Positions 35,572-44,516 of a DNA stretch of 64,000 nucleotides are shown here, one piece after another. The notes under the pieces were generated by a model. It was not told the DNA's origin, did not search any database, and was given only the letters and a program-made list of their open reading frames with translations. The translations under genes and the position numbers were made by a program. How positions within the stretch are numbered: the first letter of the stretch is position 1; each line of letters starts with the position of its first letter. The DNA is taken from the NCBI RefSeq assembly GCF_000016985.1, contig NC_009633.1:3763539-3827538 (forward strand). Reading direction: 5' to 3'. The stretch comes from Alkaliphilus metalliredigens QYMF (GTDB taxonomy: Bacteria; Bacillota; Clostridia; Peptostreptococcales; Natronincolaceae).

Positions 35572-36957
35572 ATGAACAAAAATACAATTATTCATATGGT
35601 TGGTAAAACCCCTTTAGTCAGGGCTGAAAAACTAGAAAAGGAATTGGGCATCTCAAAAATTTACCTTAAGCTTGAAGGCAATAACCCATCAGGGCAAAGA
35701 ATAGACCGATTAGCCCATCTATTAATCAAGGATGCCCTTTCAATCAATAAAAAGATAATCTGCATAGGGTCACAGGGCCCATTGGCTAAGTCTTTAGCAT
35801 TTATCTCTCAATACTATGACATTAATTGTGTCTTCGTTTTTCCTACCAATAGTAAGTTCTCCCAAAACAAACTATTTAAACAAGATCATGTTAAAGTGAT
35901 CCCCTATGGTAAAACACATTTTGACTCCATCAATTATAGTCAAAAGCTATGCGAGGAAGAGGGATGGTATAACGCCACCCTAGGTATGGAGAACAATATT
36001 CTAAATATGACTTCATTATCCTTTATTGCAGATGAACTCCATAAACAAATAAAAGGTGAAATCGATACCGTCTTCACCCTTATGAGCTATGGTTTTTCAA
36101 CCTCAGGTCTTAATTTAGGCTTTAGACAGCTCTGGATTAATGACGAGATGAAAAAGATTCCCAAACTCTATAATTGCACCATTAACGATGGAAATGTCAT
36201 CTACGAGTCCTTCAAAAAAAAGAGCACGAAAATCATCCCTTTATCTGCTGAGCAGAGTCAAGTTAAAGTCACTAAATATAATAAGCATTTGTTAAACTTC
36301 AACAGCTCCATCTCCCAAGATGCCCTAGATTCAATCTACGACACCAATGGTACCATTACAGGCATCACGGAAGAAGAACTCCTTCGATACACAAAAAAAT
36401 TCAAAGAAATTGAAAACATCAAATTTAGTACCGAGAATGGATATGTCATCGCAGGCTTCATGAAAGAAGCTGAAAAAGGTAACCTATCCGATGGCACACA
36501 TGTGATTTTGTTAAATGATGGCCGAATAGACCTAGATGTTAGAAATGTAAAAAAAGAGGAATCTGACCTCTCTGTTGATGAAATTGTGACTCAAATTGAT
36601 GAATGGCTAATGGAATATACTGACCCTTCCTATGAAATCAAGGATGCTTTAAAGTCAGCCTTTGATAAGGGCTTTGTTTTAATGGCCTATTATAATAATG
36701 AACTGGCCGGCATTACAATCATTGTTCATACGGGCTTTGAGAGCTTTATTCCCACCTATCATTTAGGCTACATTGCTACGAAGCGTACCATTAAGGGTAG
36801 AGGAATTGCAACACAATTACTTAACAAGGCAATCGAAGTAACCGATGGCAATGTATCACTACATGTTGAACGCAACAACAATCGCGCCATTAAGCTCTAT
36901 GAAAAAATGGGATTTGAAAAATCCTATGTTAGAATGATTCACAAAGCCAATCACTAA
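35572..36957 (+). CDS. PLP fold-type-II pseudoenzyme fused to a GNAT acetyltransferase
   Basis: 461 residues from the ATG behind AAGGAGG. Residues 1-330 resemble threonine/cysteine synthases (fold type II): TPLVRAEKLEKELG, IYLKLEGNNPSG and an ADELHKQIKG helix. The PLP lysine is absent: the (S/T)xKDR site reads GQRIDR, with Ile at residue 44. The SGNxG anion-binding motif is degenerate (GSQGPLAKS, 67-74) and the phosphate-binding GGGxG is replaced by LMSYGFSTSG. The C-terminal part (about 350-461) is a GNAT domain with the acetyl-CoA motif IKGRGIATQLL and a RAIKLYEKMGF tail. It is probably an acetyltransferase with a pseudoenzyme domain as a ligand-binding partner. Isolated gene with own promoter and terminator. 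Confidence 0.85.
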   Translation: MNKNTIIHMVGKTPLVRAEKLEKELGISKIYLKLEGNNPSGQRIDRLAHLLIKDALSINKKIICIGSQGPLAKSLAFISQYYDINCVFVFPTNSKFSQNKLFKQDHVKVIPYGKTHFDSINYSQKLCEEEGWYNATLGMENNILNMTSLSFIADELHKQIKGEIDTVFTLMSYGFSTSGLNLGFRQLWINDEMKKIPKLYNCTINDGNVIYESFKKKSTKIIPLSAEQSQVKVTKYNKHLLNFNSSISQDALDSIYDTNGTITGITEEELLRYTKKFKEIENIKFSTENGYVIAGFMKEAEKGNLSDGTHVILLNDGRIDLDVRNVKKEESDLSVDEIVTQIDEWLMEYTDPSYEIKDALKSAFDKGFVLMAYYNNELAGITIIVHTGFESFIPTYHLGYIATKRTIKGRGIATQLLNKAIEVTDGNVSLHVERNNNRAIKLYEKMGFEKSYVRMIHKANH

Positions 36958-37040
36958 AGTCATTAGGAGTATCATTTTAGTGTTGTACTATTATCTCTAA
37001 GGTGACACTGTTTAAAAACTTTTAGTTTTATCGTTATATC

Positions 37041-37091
37041 AAAAGCCCAGCACCCTTGCACATTTCATATGTGCTGGGGTGGCTGGGCTTT
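37041..37091 (+). terminator. Terminator of the PLP-fold/GNAT gene
   Basis: AAAAGCCCAG with CTGGGCTTT outside, and TGCACA/TGTGCTGGGGTGG inside: nested hairpins ending in TTTCT. Confidence 0.8.
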
Positions 37092-37212
37092 CTCTTGCCT
37101 TCACAAAGGCTCTGTCTCTCTACTATAAATTTTATACAAATCCCCAGCAGAGGGAATAGCCCTTGAGATCATCACATATAATCTCCTATGAATATCTATT
37201 GGAGGGAACAAT

Positions 37213-38340
37213 ATGTTTATTGTAATTAAGCTAAAGAGTCTTCTCGTCACTTTATTGATAGCAGTATTTTTGATCACTTTTTCACTAAGCGTGTATTTAT
37301 GGAGCGTCTCTATACAAACAACAACATCATCAGTGGCTGACAATTTAGACAGACAGCTCACTTCAGAGCTACAAAAAATATTTCAACTTAGAAACCAAGC
37401 CTTAATTGAATATAATACAGATATGCTGGCAAGCTTATACAATCAAGAAGTACGAAATGGGCTATGGGCCTATGAGCATGAATTGACAAAGTTAAAGTAT
37501 TTACATAACTGGTCCGATAAACAAGCTATTGAATTTAAAGAGATTGATTCCCATATCGTCATAAGAAGTTTCAATCAAAAGAATGATGGTTTTTCCCTTA
37601 ATCTTTTGGTTTCCACAGCATATACATATACCTATAAAGACACCCCTCAAATTCATAATTCTTTTAGAATCGGTGCCTACCACTCATTGGATTTAATGCC
37701 ACATGAGGAAGACTGGGTGATTACCCGCGAATGGTATACAGACCCCTTTGCGGATTCCTTACATTTAGATGAAATAAAAAGTCAAGAAATCCAACAAGTG
37801 ATCCTATCGGGTGAAACCAAAGATTTATCAGATCTAAACCAGCGAAGAGTCAATGCACTTGCCTACGCAAATCAATATGCCGGTGCCGCTAGTTTACCTG
37901 AATATGACTTTCAGTATAATTCAAAATACAGAAATTATAATCCCGAAGGTGGTAATTGTGCGAACTTTGCCTCCCAAATTTTATACGAAGGAGGGGGATT
38001 CAAGAAAAACCGCACATGGAATTATGAGCGAGGGGCTGGAAGTAGTGCCTGGATTAATGCCCACTCCTTTAACAGTTATATGCTTTCTAGTGGGAGGGCT
38101 TCTACAATTGCCCGTGGCGCCTATGATGAGATATTAAAGGTCTCCTACAAGCTTTTGCCTGGAGATTATATAGCCTATGAAAAAAAGGGGAAGGTCACTC
38201 ATATATCTGTTGTAACTGGTTTGGACTCCAAGGGCTATATTCTAGTAAATTCCAATAACTCAGATCGGTATCAAGTTCCTTGGGACTTAGGTTGGAGTGA
38301 TAAAAGCATTAAATTTCACCTAGTTCATGTTCATTATTAA
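37213..38340 (+). CDS. Membrane-anchored amidase-domain protein (Amidase_6-like)
   Basis: 375 residues. An N-terminal membrane anchor (about 6-35) is followed by an extracytoplasmic part. The C-terminal domain (about 215-375) reads NPEGGNCANFASQILYEGGG, with Cys for a papain-like nucleophile, and continues with LPGDYIAYEKKGKVTHISVV (His) and ILVNSNNSDRY: the putative amidase domain that occurs in Firmicutes surface proteins. It may cut peptidoglycan amide bonds. The middle (about 40-200) is unrecognised. Start ATG behind GGAGGG. Confidence 0.8.
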   Translation: MFIVIKLKSLLVTLLIAVFLITFSLSVYLWSVSIQTTTSSVADNLDRQLTSELQKIFQLRNQALIEYNTDMLASLYNQEVRNGLWAYEHELTKLKYLHNWSDKQAIEFKEIDSHIVIRSFNQKNDGFSLNLLVSTAYTYTYKDTPQIHNSFRIGAYHSLDLMPHEEDWVITREWYTDPFADSLHLDEIKSQEIQQVILSGETKDLSDLNQRRVNALAYANQYAGAASLPEYDFQYNSKYRNYNPEGGNCANFASQILYEGGGFKKNRTWNYERGAGSSAWINAHSFNSYMLSSGRASTIARGAYDEILKVSYKLLPGDYIAYEKKGKVTHISVVTGLDSKGYILVNSNNSDRYQVPWDLGWSDKSIKFHLVHVHY

Positions 38341-38413
38341 TGTAGTGCCATCATTTGTAATATACACAGTGACCAGTGAAATCTTCTAGCAAGATAAGCT
38401 CATTTCCCCTATG

Positions 38414-39796
38414 TTACCCCAGGGCCTTGGCTTTTGGATATTTTTTGCTTTTAAGCCTCAAGCCTGCCATCATAGAAATGATCGGACAGACATAACAAAA
38501 TACAGCGTAGGGAGCATAGGCCATTGCAGGAATTCCAGAAATGAGACCTATAATTAATGCATTAACATTCCAAGGCATTAAAGGAGCAATCACAGTCCCG
38601 GTGTCAGATATGGTTCTTGCTAAAACCGAATTGGATACCCCCAGCTCTTTATACTTTTCTGCAAACAGTCTACCAGGCAAAACAATTCCCACAGTTTGAT
38701 CACAGGTAACCACAGTCAGGATGCTACTGGTTATTCCCGTCTTTACTATCAGTTGCTTTTCTGACTCAATGGTTGATATCATTTTATTGATCATCGGTCT
38801 AATCAATCCTGACCGTTCTAAAACACTACTTAAGGATACAGCACAAGCTACAATTGATACAACTTCTACCATCGAAGCAATCCCACCACTGATTAAGATG
38901 TTGTTAAGCTGTCCCGATGCTGTATTGCTTTTATATCCCCAAATAATAGCATGAAAAACAGAAGAAGAAGACATATTTTGCAGAAATACACTCACTAGCA
39001 CACCTGCCATTAACCCCATGGAGATTGTTGAAATTGTTCTTATACCCATAATGGATGAAAACAAAATTCCCAAAGGAAGTAGCAATAACCAGGGTGAAAT
39101 ATAGAATCCTTCTAAAATAGCAGACTGATACGCTATTAAACTCCCGAGATTTGTACTGACACCATATCCACTACCGATATAATAATAACTCGCCAAAGTG
39201 ATGACATAGACAGGAACAAATGTGACCATCATGCTCTTTAGTGTTTCTTTATATTTGGTTTTTGTTGCCGTTAGTGTCAGATTCAATAGTCCAGAAATAG
39301 GAGAAATCTTATCGGCGATGAATGCCCCGGAAATAATGGCCCCTAACAAAATATGAGTTGGGATTCCAAAACCCTTTCCAATCCCCAACAAAGCCAGACC
39401 AATGGTACTGACTGTCCCTACTGCCGTTCCCATAAATACTGCCATGATTGAGGTAATCAGGAAGGCCGCAAGCAAAAAATTCATTCCTCCCATGTATTGA
39501 AGTCCATAATATATCATTGTAGGCACAACCCCAGAGGATAACCAGACCGAAACCGTTGCTCCAATTAGTAAGATTAATAAATAAAGCATTCTGCATTCTA
39601 GAATTCCCTGATAAATCATATTTGTTACTTGTCTAAGTTGACGTCCCTTTCTCATCAATATAGCAGAAGTCAGTAAAATACTCCCTACAAATCCAAATAG
39701 CAAAGAAATGTTGAAAAAAATGCAACTTCCTATTAAAATAACTATCATACCTAAAACAAAGTTAATCTCCCGTTGTCTAAATTCATTGATCCCCAC
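38414..39796 (-). CDS. NhaC-type Na+/H+ antiporter
   Basis: 460 residues with about 11 or 12 hydrophobic segments. GTAVGTVSTIGLALLGIGKG and ISGAFIADKISPISGLLNLT are NhaC-family marks, with VVTCDQTVGIVLPGRL and SDTGTVIAPLMPWNVNAL in the second half. It should exchange Na+ for H+, useful for an alkaliphile. Start GTG behind AGGGAG. It is monocistronic. Confidence 0.9.
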   Translation of the reverse strand: MGINEFRQREINFVLGMIVILIGSCIFFNISLLFGFVGSILLTSAILMRKGRQLRQVTNMIYQGILECRMLYLLILLIGATVSVWLSSGVVPTMIYYGLQYMGGMNFLLAAFLITSIMAVFMGTAVGTVSTIGLALLGIGKGFGIPTHILLGAIISGAFIADKISPISGLLNLTLTATKTKYKETLKSMMVTFVPVYVITLASYYYIGSGYGVSTNLGSLIAYQSAILEGFYISPWLLLLPLGILFSSIMGIRTISTISMGLMAGVLVSVFLQNMSSSSVFHAIIWGYKSNTASGQLNNILISGGIASMVEVVSIVACAVSLSSVLERSGLIRPMINKMISTIESEKQLIVKTGITSSILTVVTCDQTVGIVLPGRLFAEKYKELGVSNSVLARTISDTGTVIAPLMPWNVNALIIGLISGIPAMAYAPYAVFCYVCPIISMMAGLRLKSKKYPKAKALG

Positions 39797-39916
39797 ATTT
39801 TCACTCCCTAGATGTACTGGTATTTTTCATTTTACCTTATGTGATCAAATCATTAATCTCCTTCTAAAATATCATGTAATAAAGGGATTGTATATGATTC
39901 TTATTGAATCTTGGTA

Positions 39917-39953
39917 AAAACAAAACAGCAGGATTTTCCCTGCTGTTTTGTTT
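39917..39953. terminator. Terminator after the acetate transporter
   Basis: AAACAAAACAGCAGG and CCTGCTGTTTTGTTT, 15-bp stem with a 6-nt loop and A/T ends on both sides. Confidence 0.9.
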
Positions 39954-39983
39954 AAAATCATGTGTTTTATTTGTAGCCTGTCC

Positions 39984-40649
39984 TTATGCCACAGGACTTT
40001 TAGCCATTTTTTCATTATTTGGTATTGTAACTGTAGCAGACTTTTTCTCACCACTTAGAATTGGCCCAGGATTGGGATAAACTTCTCTACCAAAGGCTCC
40101 ATTAACAATAATTGCCGCAGAAAGATAGATCCCTAGCATTCCTACAATCAATAATGCCCAACCTGGTATAAATGAAAATTCAGCTGACAGAATTTCCAAA
40201 TCGATTAAAGTAATGAGCGGTAGTGCTATATTTAATACAATTACCATCAAGCTTAATACAAGTGGCGTTTTAAGGAAGGCAGGTGTCCATAGAACTAAGG
40301 CAGTTGACAGTACTAACCATGCCCATCCATCAATACGTGCATCAAGTACAATGTTGTTACTTGCCATCTGGAACTTAAAAAGCATTCCAAGACCACCTAC
40401 TAGCATAAAGAAAGCACTAAAGAATAAAAATGTATTTCCTCCTGTTGTATTGCCTCCCTTTAAATCTACTATGGCAACCACAAATTGTACAACAAATCCT
40501 CCCAACAACCAAATACCCAATAATGGTATGGCATTACCTGTTACTCTTCCAGTCAGTAGCGCAAAAAAACAGAAACAGGCTACGGCCAAGGCAACTAGAC
40601 CCGCTGGCGTTGGATTAGACCACTCTTTTGTTTGATTTACTTGATTCAC
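39984..40649 (-). CDS. Acetate/succinate uptake transporter, SatP/YaaH (AceTr) family
   Basis: 221 residues. The NPTPAGLVALAVACFCF opening and KGGNTTGGNTFLFFSAFF are AceTr signatures, with six hydrophobic segments. It moves acetate, probably with H+. Start assigned to GTG at 40649 behind GAGG; a longer frame to 40763 has no ribosome site and adds a hydrophilic, non-family extension. It is followed by a strong terminator. Confidence 0.85.
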   Translation of the reverse strand: MNQVNQTKEWSNPTPAGLVALAVACFCFFALLTGRVTGNAIPLLGIWLLGGFVVQFVVAIVDLKGGNTTGGNTFLFFSAFFMLVGGLGMLFKFQMASNNIVLDARIDGWAWLVLSTALVLWTPAFLKTPLVLSLMVIVLNIALPLITLIDLEILSAEFSFIPGWALLIVGMLGIYLSAAIIVNGAFGREVYPNPGPILSGEKKSATVTIPNNEKMAKSPVA

Positions 40650-40847
40650 GATTTCATCCTCACTTTCATTATATATGATTCCAATATTCAGAGACCGTTT
40701 ACACATCTCCCTACTGAAATAATTATATACAACTTTTACAGCTGAGGCAACTTTTTTCGACATTTTTTGCTAATTTAATCACAATGTTATTTTTAGTATT
40801 CAAATGATTACGATTCATTGGTTTGCCCTCTTTGCAGATAAACTTTA

Positions 40848-41990
40848 TTACTCCGCTCCCGCCAGTGCTTTATCAAAGTCCTCTATCAAATCTTTTATGT
40901 CCTCTAACCCTACTGATAGGCGAATCAAATTCTCAGTAATACCGAGTGATTCTCTTTGGGCTTTAGGCATTGCTGCATGAGACATTTTAACGGGATAGGA
41001 TGCAATTGTTTCGACTCCCCCGAGACTTACTGCTACAGCAGCAAGTTTTACCATTTTCATGAATTTCTGTGCTGTTTCTATTTCAACTGTCTTAAAGCTC
41101 ATGACTGCACCTGCACCGTTAGCCTGGGTGTCATGAATTTCTCGGTTTTGGTGCCCAAGCAGGCCAGGGTAGTATACTTTCTGGATTTTTTCATGATTGG
41201 ATAACCATTGAGCAAGCTCCTCAGCATTCTTTTGCTGATAATCCATCCTCACCTTCAAAGTTTTAAGTCCTCGCAGCAGCAACCATGAATCCTGTGGTCC
41301 TAACACAGCCCCAAAACCGTTTTGAATCATGTACAGTCTTTCCGAAAGTGCTTTCCCTTTTACGGCAACCAAACCTGCAACAACATCACTATGCCCACCT
41401 ATAAATTTCGTTGCACTATGGATCACGATATCTGCTCCAAGATCAAGGGGGCGCTGTAAATAAGGAGTCATAAATGTATTGTCTACAATAACCAGTAAAT
41501 GATGTGCCTTTGCAATACCCACTGCACCCTTAAGATTGGTTATTTTCAATGTAGGGTTAGATGGTGTTTCAAGAAAAATTGCCCGTGTATTCTCTTTGAT
41601 ATTGGCCTCAATCTCACCTAAATCAGTTGTATCTACAAGGCTGACTTCTATTCCGTACCGATTAAAAATACGATTCAAAGCCCTATATGTTCCGCCATAT
41701 ACGTCTTGACAGGCAATGATGTGATCTCCTGCGGAAAAAATTGAAAGCACAGATGAAGTCGCTGCCATTCCTGAGGAAAACGCAAACCCCCTATCTCCAT
41801 TTTCAAGTTCAGCTATTGTTTCCTCTATGGCTCTTCTTGTTGGATTTTCTGACCTTGAATATTGATACTCCTGTTCTGCCTCAATATCCTCTTGGTGATA
41901 GGTAGACACCTGATAGATGGGTATACTTAAAGCACCGGTTATTTTATCCTTATCGTTTGTATTATGTATTAGTTTTGTTCCAAAATTCAT
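40848..41990 (-). CDS. Cystathionine gamma-lyase-type PLP enzyme (MetC/MccB group)
   Basis: About 380 residues in the Cys/Met-metabolism PLP family. PLP-lysine in SATKFIGGHSDVVAG; other marks are RSENPTRRAIEETIAELENG, ETPSNPTLKI and SLGGVETIASYPVKMSHA. It follows the cystathionine-synthase-like gene by 5 bases: the two are one operon. The ATG at 41990 follows GAGGTG, whereas a GTG at 41999 overlaps the stop of the upstream gene. It cleaves cystathionine or homocysteine; lyase versus synthase activity cannot be told from sequence alone. Confidence 0.85.
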   Translation of the reverse strand: MNFGTKLIHNTNDKDKITGALSIPIYQVSTYHQEDIEAEQEYQYSRSENPTRRAIEETIAELENGDRGFAFSSGMAATSSVLSIFSAGDHIIACQDVYGGTYRALNRIFNRYGIEVSLVDTTDLGEIEANIKENTRAIFLETPSNPTLKITNLKGAVGIAKAHHLLVIVDNTFMTPYLQRPLDLGADIVIHSATKFIGGHSDVVAGLVAVKGKALSERLYMIQNGFGAVLGPQDSWLLLRGLKTLKVRMDYQQKNAEELAQWLSNHEKIQKVYYPGLLGHQNREIHDTQANGAGAVMSFKTVEIETAQKFMKMVKLAAVAVSLGGVETIASYPVKMSHAAMPKAQRESLGITENLIRLSVGLEDIKDLIEDFDKALAGAE

Positions 41991-41995
41991 TTTTC

Positions 41996-43153
41996 TCACC
42001 TCAATGCCCTTTCTAAGTCTAATATGATATCTTCTACTGCTTCTATGCCAACAGAAAGCCTTAATAGTTTATCATTTACACCAATTCTTTCCCTTATCTC
42101 TTGGGGGATAGCTGCATGGGTCTGTACCATAGGATACGTGATTAGACTTTCAACACCACCTAGACTCTCTGCAAACATTATGACTTGAACACGGTCAAGT
42201 ACCTGCTTTGCCACTTCCTGACTCTTGACTGTAAAAGAAATCATGGCGCCAAAGCCCGATGCTTGTTTCTTAGATAATTGGTATCCCTCATGGTCAGGAT
42301 CTCCCACATAATAGACTTTTTCAACCTGCTGGTGCTCCTTTAACCAAGCGGCTACTTTTATGGCATTCTGCTGTTGCTTTTCAAGTCTAATTCCTAATGT
42401 TTTAATACCACGTAGGATTAACCAACTATCAAAGGGAGCTAGAACAGCTCCTTGGCTTTTTTGAATCAGTTTCAGGTTTTCTCCTAGATCGTCATCCTTT
42501 ACAATCACAAATCCAGCCAGGGTATCATTGTGTCCACCGAGATATTTTGTTCCACTATGAATCACAATATCTGCCCCAAGCCCTAGGGGTCTCTGAAAAT
42601 ACGGTGTCAAAAAGGTATTGTCTACAATAAGCATTACCTCCTTTGACTTTGCAATTTCAGAAATTGAAGCAATATCAGCTACCTTCATCATGGGATTTGA
42701 TGGTGTTTCAATGAATATCGCAGCTGTGTTCTCCCTTAAGGCCTTCTCAACTTCCCTAATTTTACTGGTGTCAACATAGCTAAATTCAATCCCATACCGT
42801 TTATAAATCTCTTCACAAATTCGATAGGTGCCTCCATAAAGATCATCCGAAACAATAATATGCTGACCCGGTGTAAACAGAGTAAACACTGTTGATATCG
42901 CCGCCATACCACTGGAAAAAGCCAGTCCATGCTTTCCTTTTTCTAAACATGCCATGGTATTTTCAAGTTCTTCCCGGGTCGGGTTTTGTAATCTTGAGTA
43001 ATCATAGCCCGTGGTCTCATTAAGACCCGGGTGCCTAAAGGTTGCACTCTGGTATATGGGAAAACTTACAGCTCCCGTATGGGGATCATATCCTTTAAAT
43101 CCATGTACAACTTCAGTTTCAATATGCAACTTCTTATCCTTCACGCAACTCAT
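41996..43153 (-). CDS. Cystathionine gamma-synthase-type PLP enzyme (MetB/MetI group)
   Basis: 385 residues of the same PLP family. SGTKYLGGHNDTLAG carries the PLP lysine; FYSxxR-type YDYSRLQNPTREELENTMA and ETPSNPMMKVADIA are present. It would join O-acetylhomoserine and cysteine (or sulfide). It is the middle gene of a metA-metB-metC-type transcript: metA ends 22 bases upstream and the next PLP gene begins within a few bases. Start ATG behind AAAAGGAGGAG. Confidence 0.86.
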   Translation of the reverse strand: MSCVKDKKLHIETEVVHGFKGYDPHTGAVSFPIYQSATFRHPGLNETTGYDYSRLQNPTREELENTMACLEKGKHGLAFSSGMAAISTVFTLFTPGQHIIVSDDLYGGTYRICEEIYKRYGIEFSYVDTSKIREVEKALRENTAAIFIETPSNPMMKVADIASISEIAKSKEVMLIVDNTFLTPYFQRPLGLGADIVIHSGTKYLGGHNDTLAGFVIVKDDDLGENLKLIQKSQGAVLAPFDSWLILRGIKTLGIRLEKQQQNAIKVAAWLKEHQQVEKVYYVGDPDHEGYQLSKKQASGFGAMISFTVKSQEVAKQVLDRVQVIMFAESLGGVESLITYPMVQTHAAIPQEIRERIGVNDKLLRLSVGIEAVEDIILDLERALR

Positions 43154-43175
43154 AGATGCTCTCCTCCTTTTTCAT

Positions 43176-44120
43176 TTATATTTCTATGTCATCACGGGTG
43201 ACTCTCTCTATCCCTTCTAAATCATAGGGGGTTTCCTGATAAACATAATAATTCAGCCAATTGCTAAATAAAAGACTGGCATGGCTCCTCCATTTGACTA
43301 CAGGCTCTTTTGTCGGATCATCTTGAGGGTAGTAATGATCTGGGATATTAATGAGCTTTCCACTCTCCTTATCCCTTTCATACTCTGATTTTAAGGTTAG
43401 TGGACTATATTCTGAATGTCCCGTTACAAAAATTTGTCTTCCATTTTTTGCTCCTACAATATGCACTCCTGATTCCTTTGATTCCGATAAAATTTCTAGT
43501 TCATCTACTTTTTGTATGTCATCATGTCTTATCTCTGTATGCCGAGAATGTGGTACATAAAAATAATCATCAAAGCCTCGAAATAATTTGACTGTTTTTT
43601 TATTGACCCAGTGAGGGAACACACCAAACATTTTATTTTCCAAGGGATACTTAGGAATACCATAGTGATAGTACAATCCAGCCTGAGCTCCCCAACATAT
43701 ATGCAGGGTAGAATAAACATTCTGTAGGCTCCATTTCATAATTTCACAAAGTTCTTCCCAATAGTCTACTGTTTCGAAGTCTAATAATTCAATGGGTGCA
43801 CCAGTAATAATCATACCATCAAATTTTTCCTTTTTAATTTCTTCAAATGTATGATAAAACCTGAGTAAATGCTCTTTGGATGTGTTCTTTGAAACATGAC
43901 TATTAGGATGAATAAGTGTAATATCAACCTGAATCGGTGAATTTCCCAATAACCTCAATAACTGGGTTTCTGTTTCTATTTTCGTTGGCATCAAATTCAA
44001 AATCACAATCTTTAGTGGTCTAATGTCTTGATGGGTGGCACGACTTTCAGTCATCACAAATATGTTTTCCTTTTCCAATGTTTCTACAGCCGGCAAATCA
44101 TCGGGAATTTTTATTGGCAT
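43176..44120 (-). CDS. metA: Homoserine O-acetyltransferase, MetA family
   Basis: 314 residues from the ATG at 44120 (GGAGG site 9 bases upstream). The catalytic Cys is residue 142 in [10 protein letters not shown], and the His/Glu pair lies in GHSEYS (about 235-237). Residue 111 is Glu (GAPIELLDF). In the MetA family Glu at this position goes with acetyl-CoA and Gly with succinyl-CoA, so acetylation is expected. Start and numbering agree with the family's numbering, which supports the chosen start over the upstream in-frame codon at 44177. It opens the SAM-riboswitch-controlled operon. Confidence 0.94.
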   Translation of the reverse strand: MPIKIPDDLPAVETLEKENIFVMTESRATHQDIRPLKIVILNLMPTKIETETQLLRLLGNSPIQVDITLIHPNSHVSKNTSKEHLLRFYHTFEEIKKEKFDGMIITGAPIELLDFETVDYWEELCEIMKWSLQNVYSTLHICWGAQAGLYYHYGIPKYPLENKMFGVFPHWVNKKTVKLFRGFDDYFYVPHSRHTEIRHDDIQKVDELEILSESKESGVHIVGAKNGRQIFVTGHSEYSPLTLKSEYERDKESGKLINIPDHYYPQDDPTKEPVVKWRSHASLLFSNWLNYYVYQETPYDLEGIERVTRDDIEI

Positions 44121-44225
44121 CATCATTCTCCTCCGTTTTCTTCTATTTAGTAAATATAAGCTTTGACTCTGTTTCATTAATTGACATCCATGCTAAAAAT
44201 TTTTAAAAATTCAAGTGCTTAATCG

Positions 44226-44385
44226 TAAGAAAACCCCTTCTGAAAAACAGAAGAGGTTAATATCATAGAAACTCATCTATCTTTCAGCACCAATTCTTTC
44301 GAATATTGCTGCAGGATTTAGCACCTCGCTTTCGCAGGTTGCTGGGTTTCATCGGGCCAGTCCCTCCACCACTCTTGATAGTAAT
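44226..44385 (-). promoter_or_regulatory. SAM-I (S-box) riboswitch with terminator upstream of metA
   Basis: Minus strand: CTATCAAGAG, GTGGAGGGACTGGCCCGATG, AAACCCAGCAACC, GGTGCTAAATCCTGCAG and GATAGATGAG in the S-box order; CTATC/GATAG (44377-44381 and 44277-44281) close P1. AACCTCTTCTG/CAGAAGGGGTT at 44232-44258 is the terminator hairpin with TTTTC. It should shut off the met operon when S-adenosylmethionine is plentiful. Confidence 0.96.
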
Positions 44386-44402
44386 ATATTTAGTTAGATC
44401 CC

Positions 44403-44431
44403 ATTATATATATTCAGACTATTCTTGTCAA
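44403..44431 (-). promoter_or_regulatory. Consensus promoter of the met operon
   Basis: TTGACA (44431-44426) and TATAAT (44408-44403) with exactly 17 bases between, placing transcription start just ahead of the SAM-I aptamer. Confidence 0.85.
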
Positions 44432-44516
44432 TCAAAACATTTAACTAATAAGATAATTTTCAGTTGTGTTGATGTAAAATTGTTATTCTTTAAAAATAAT
44501 TATACAATTTCCTCAA

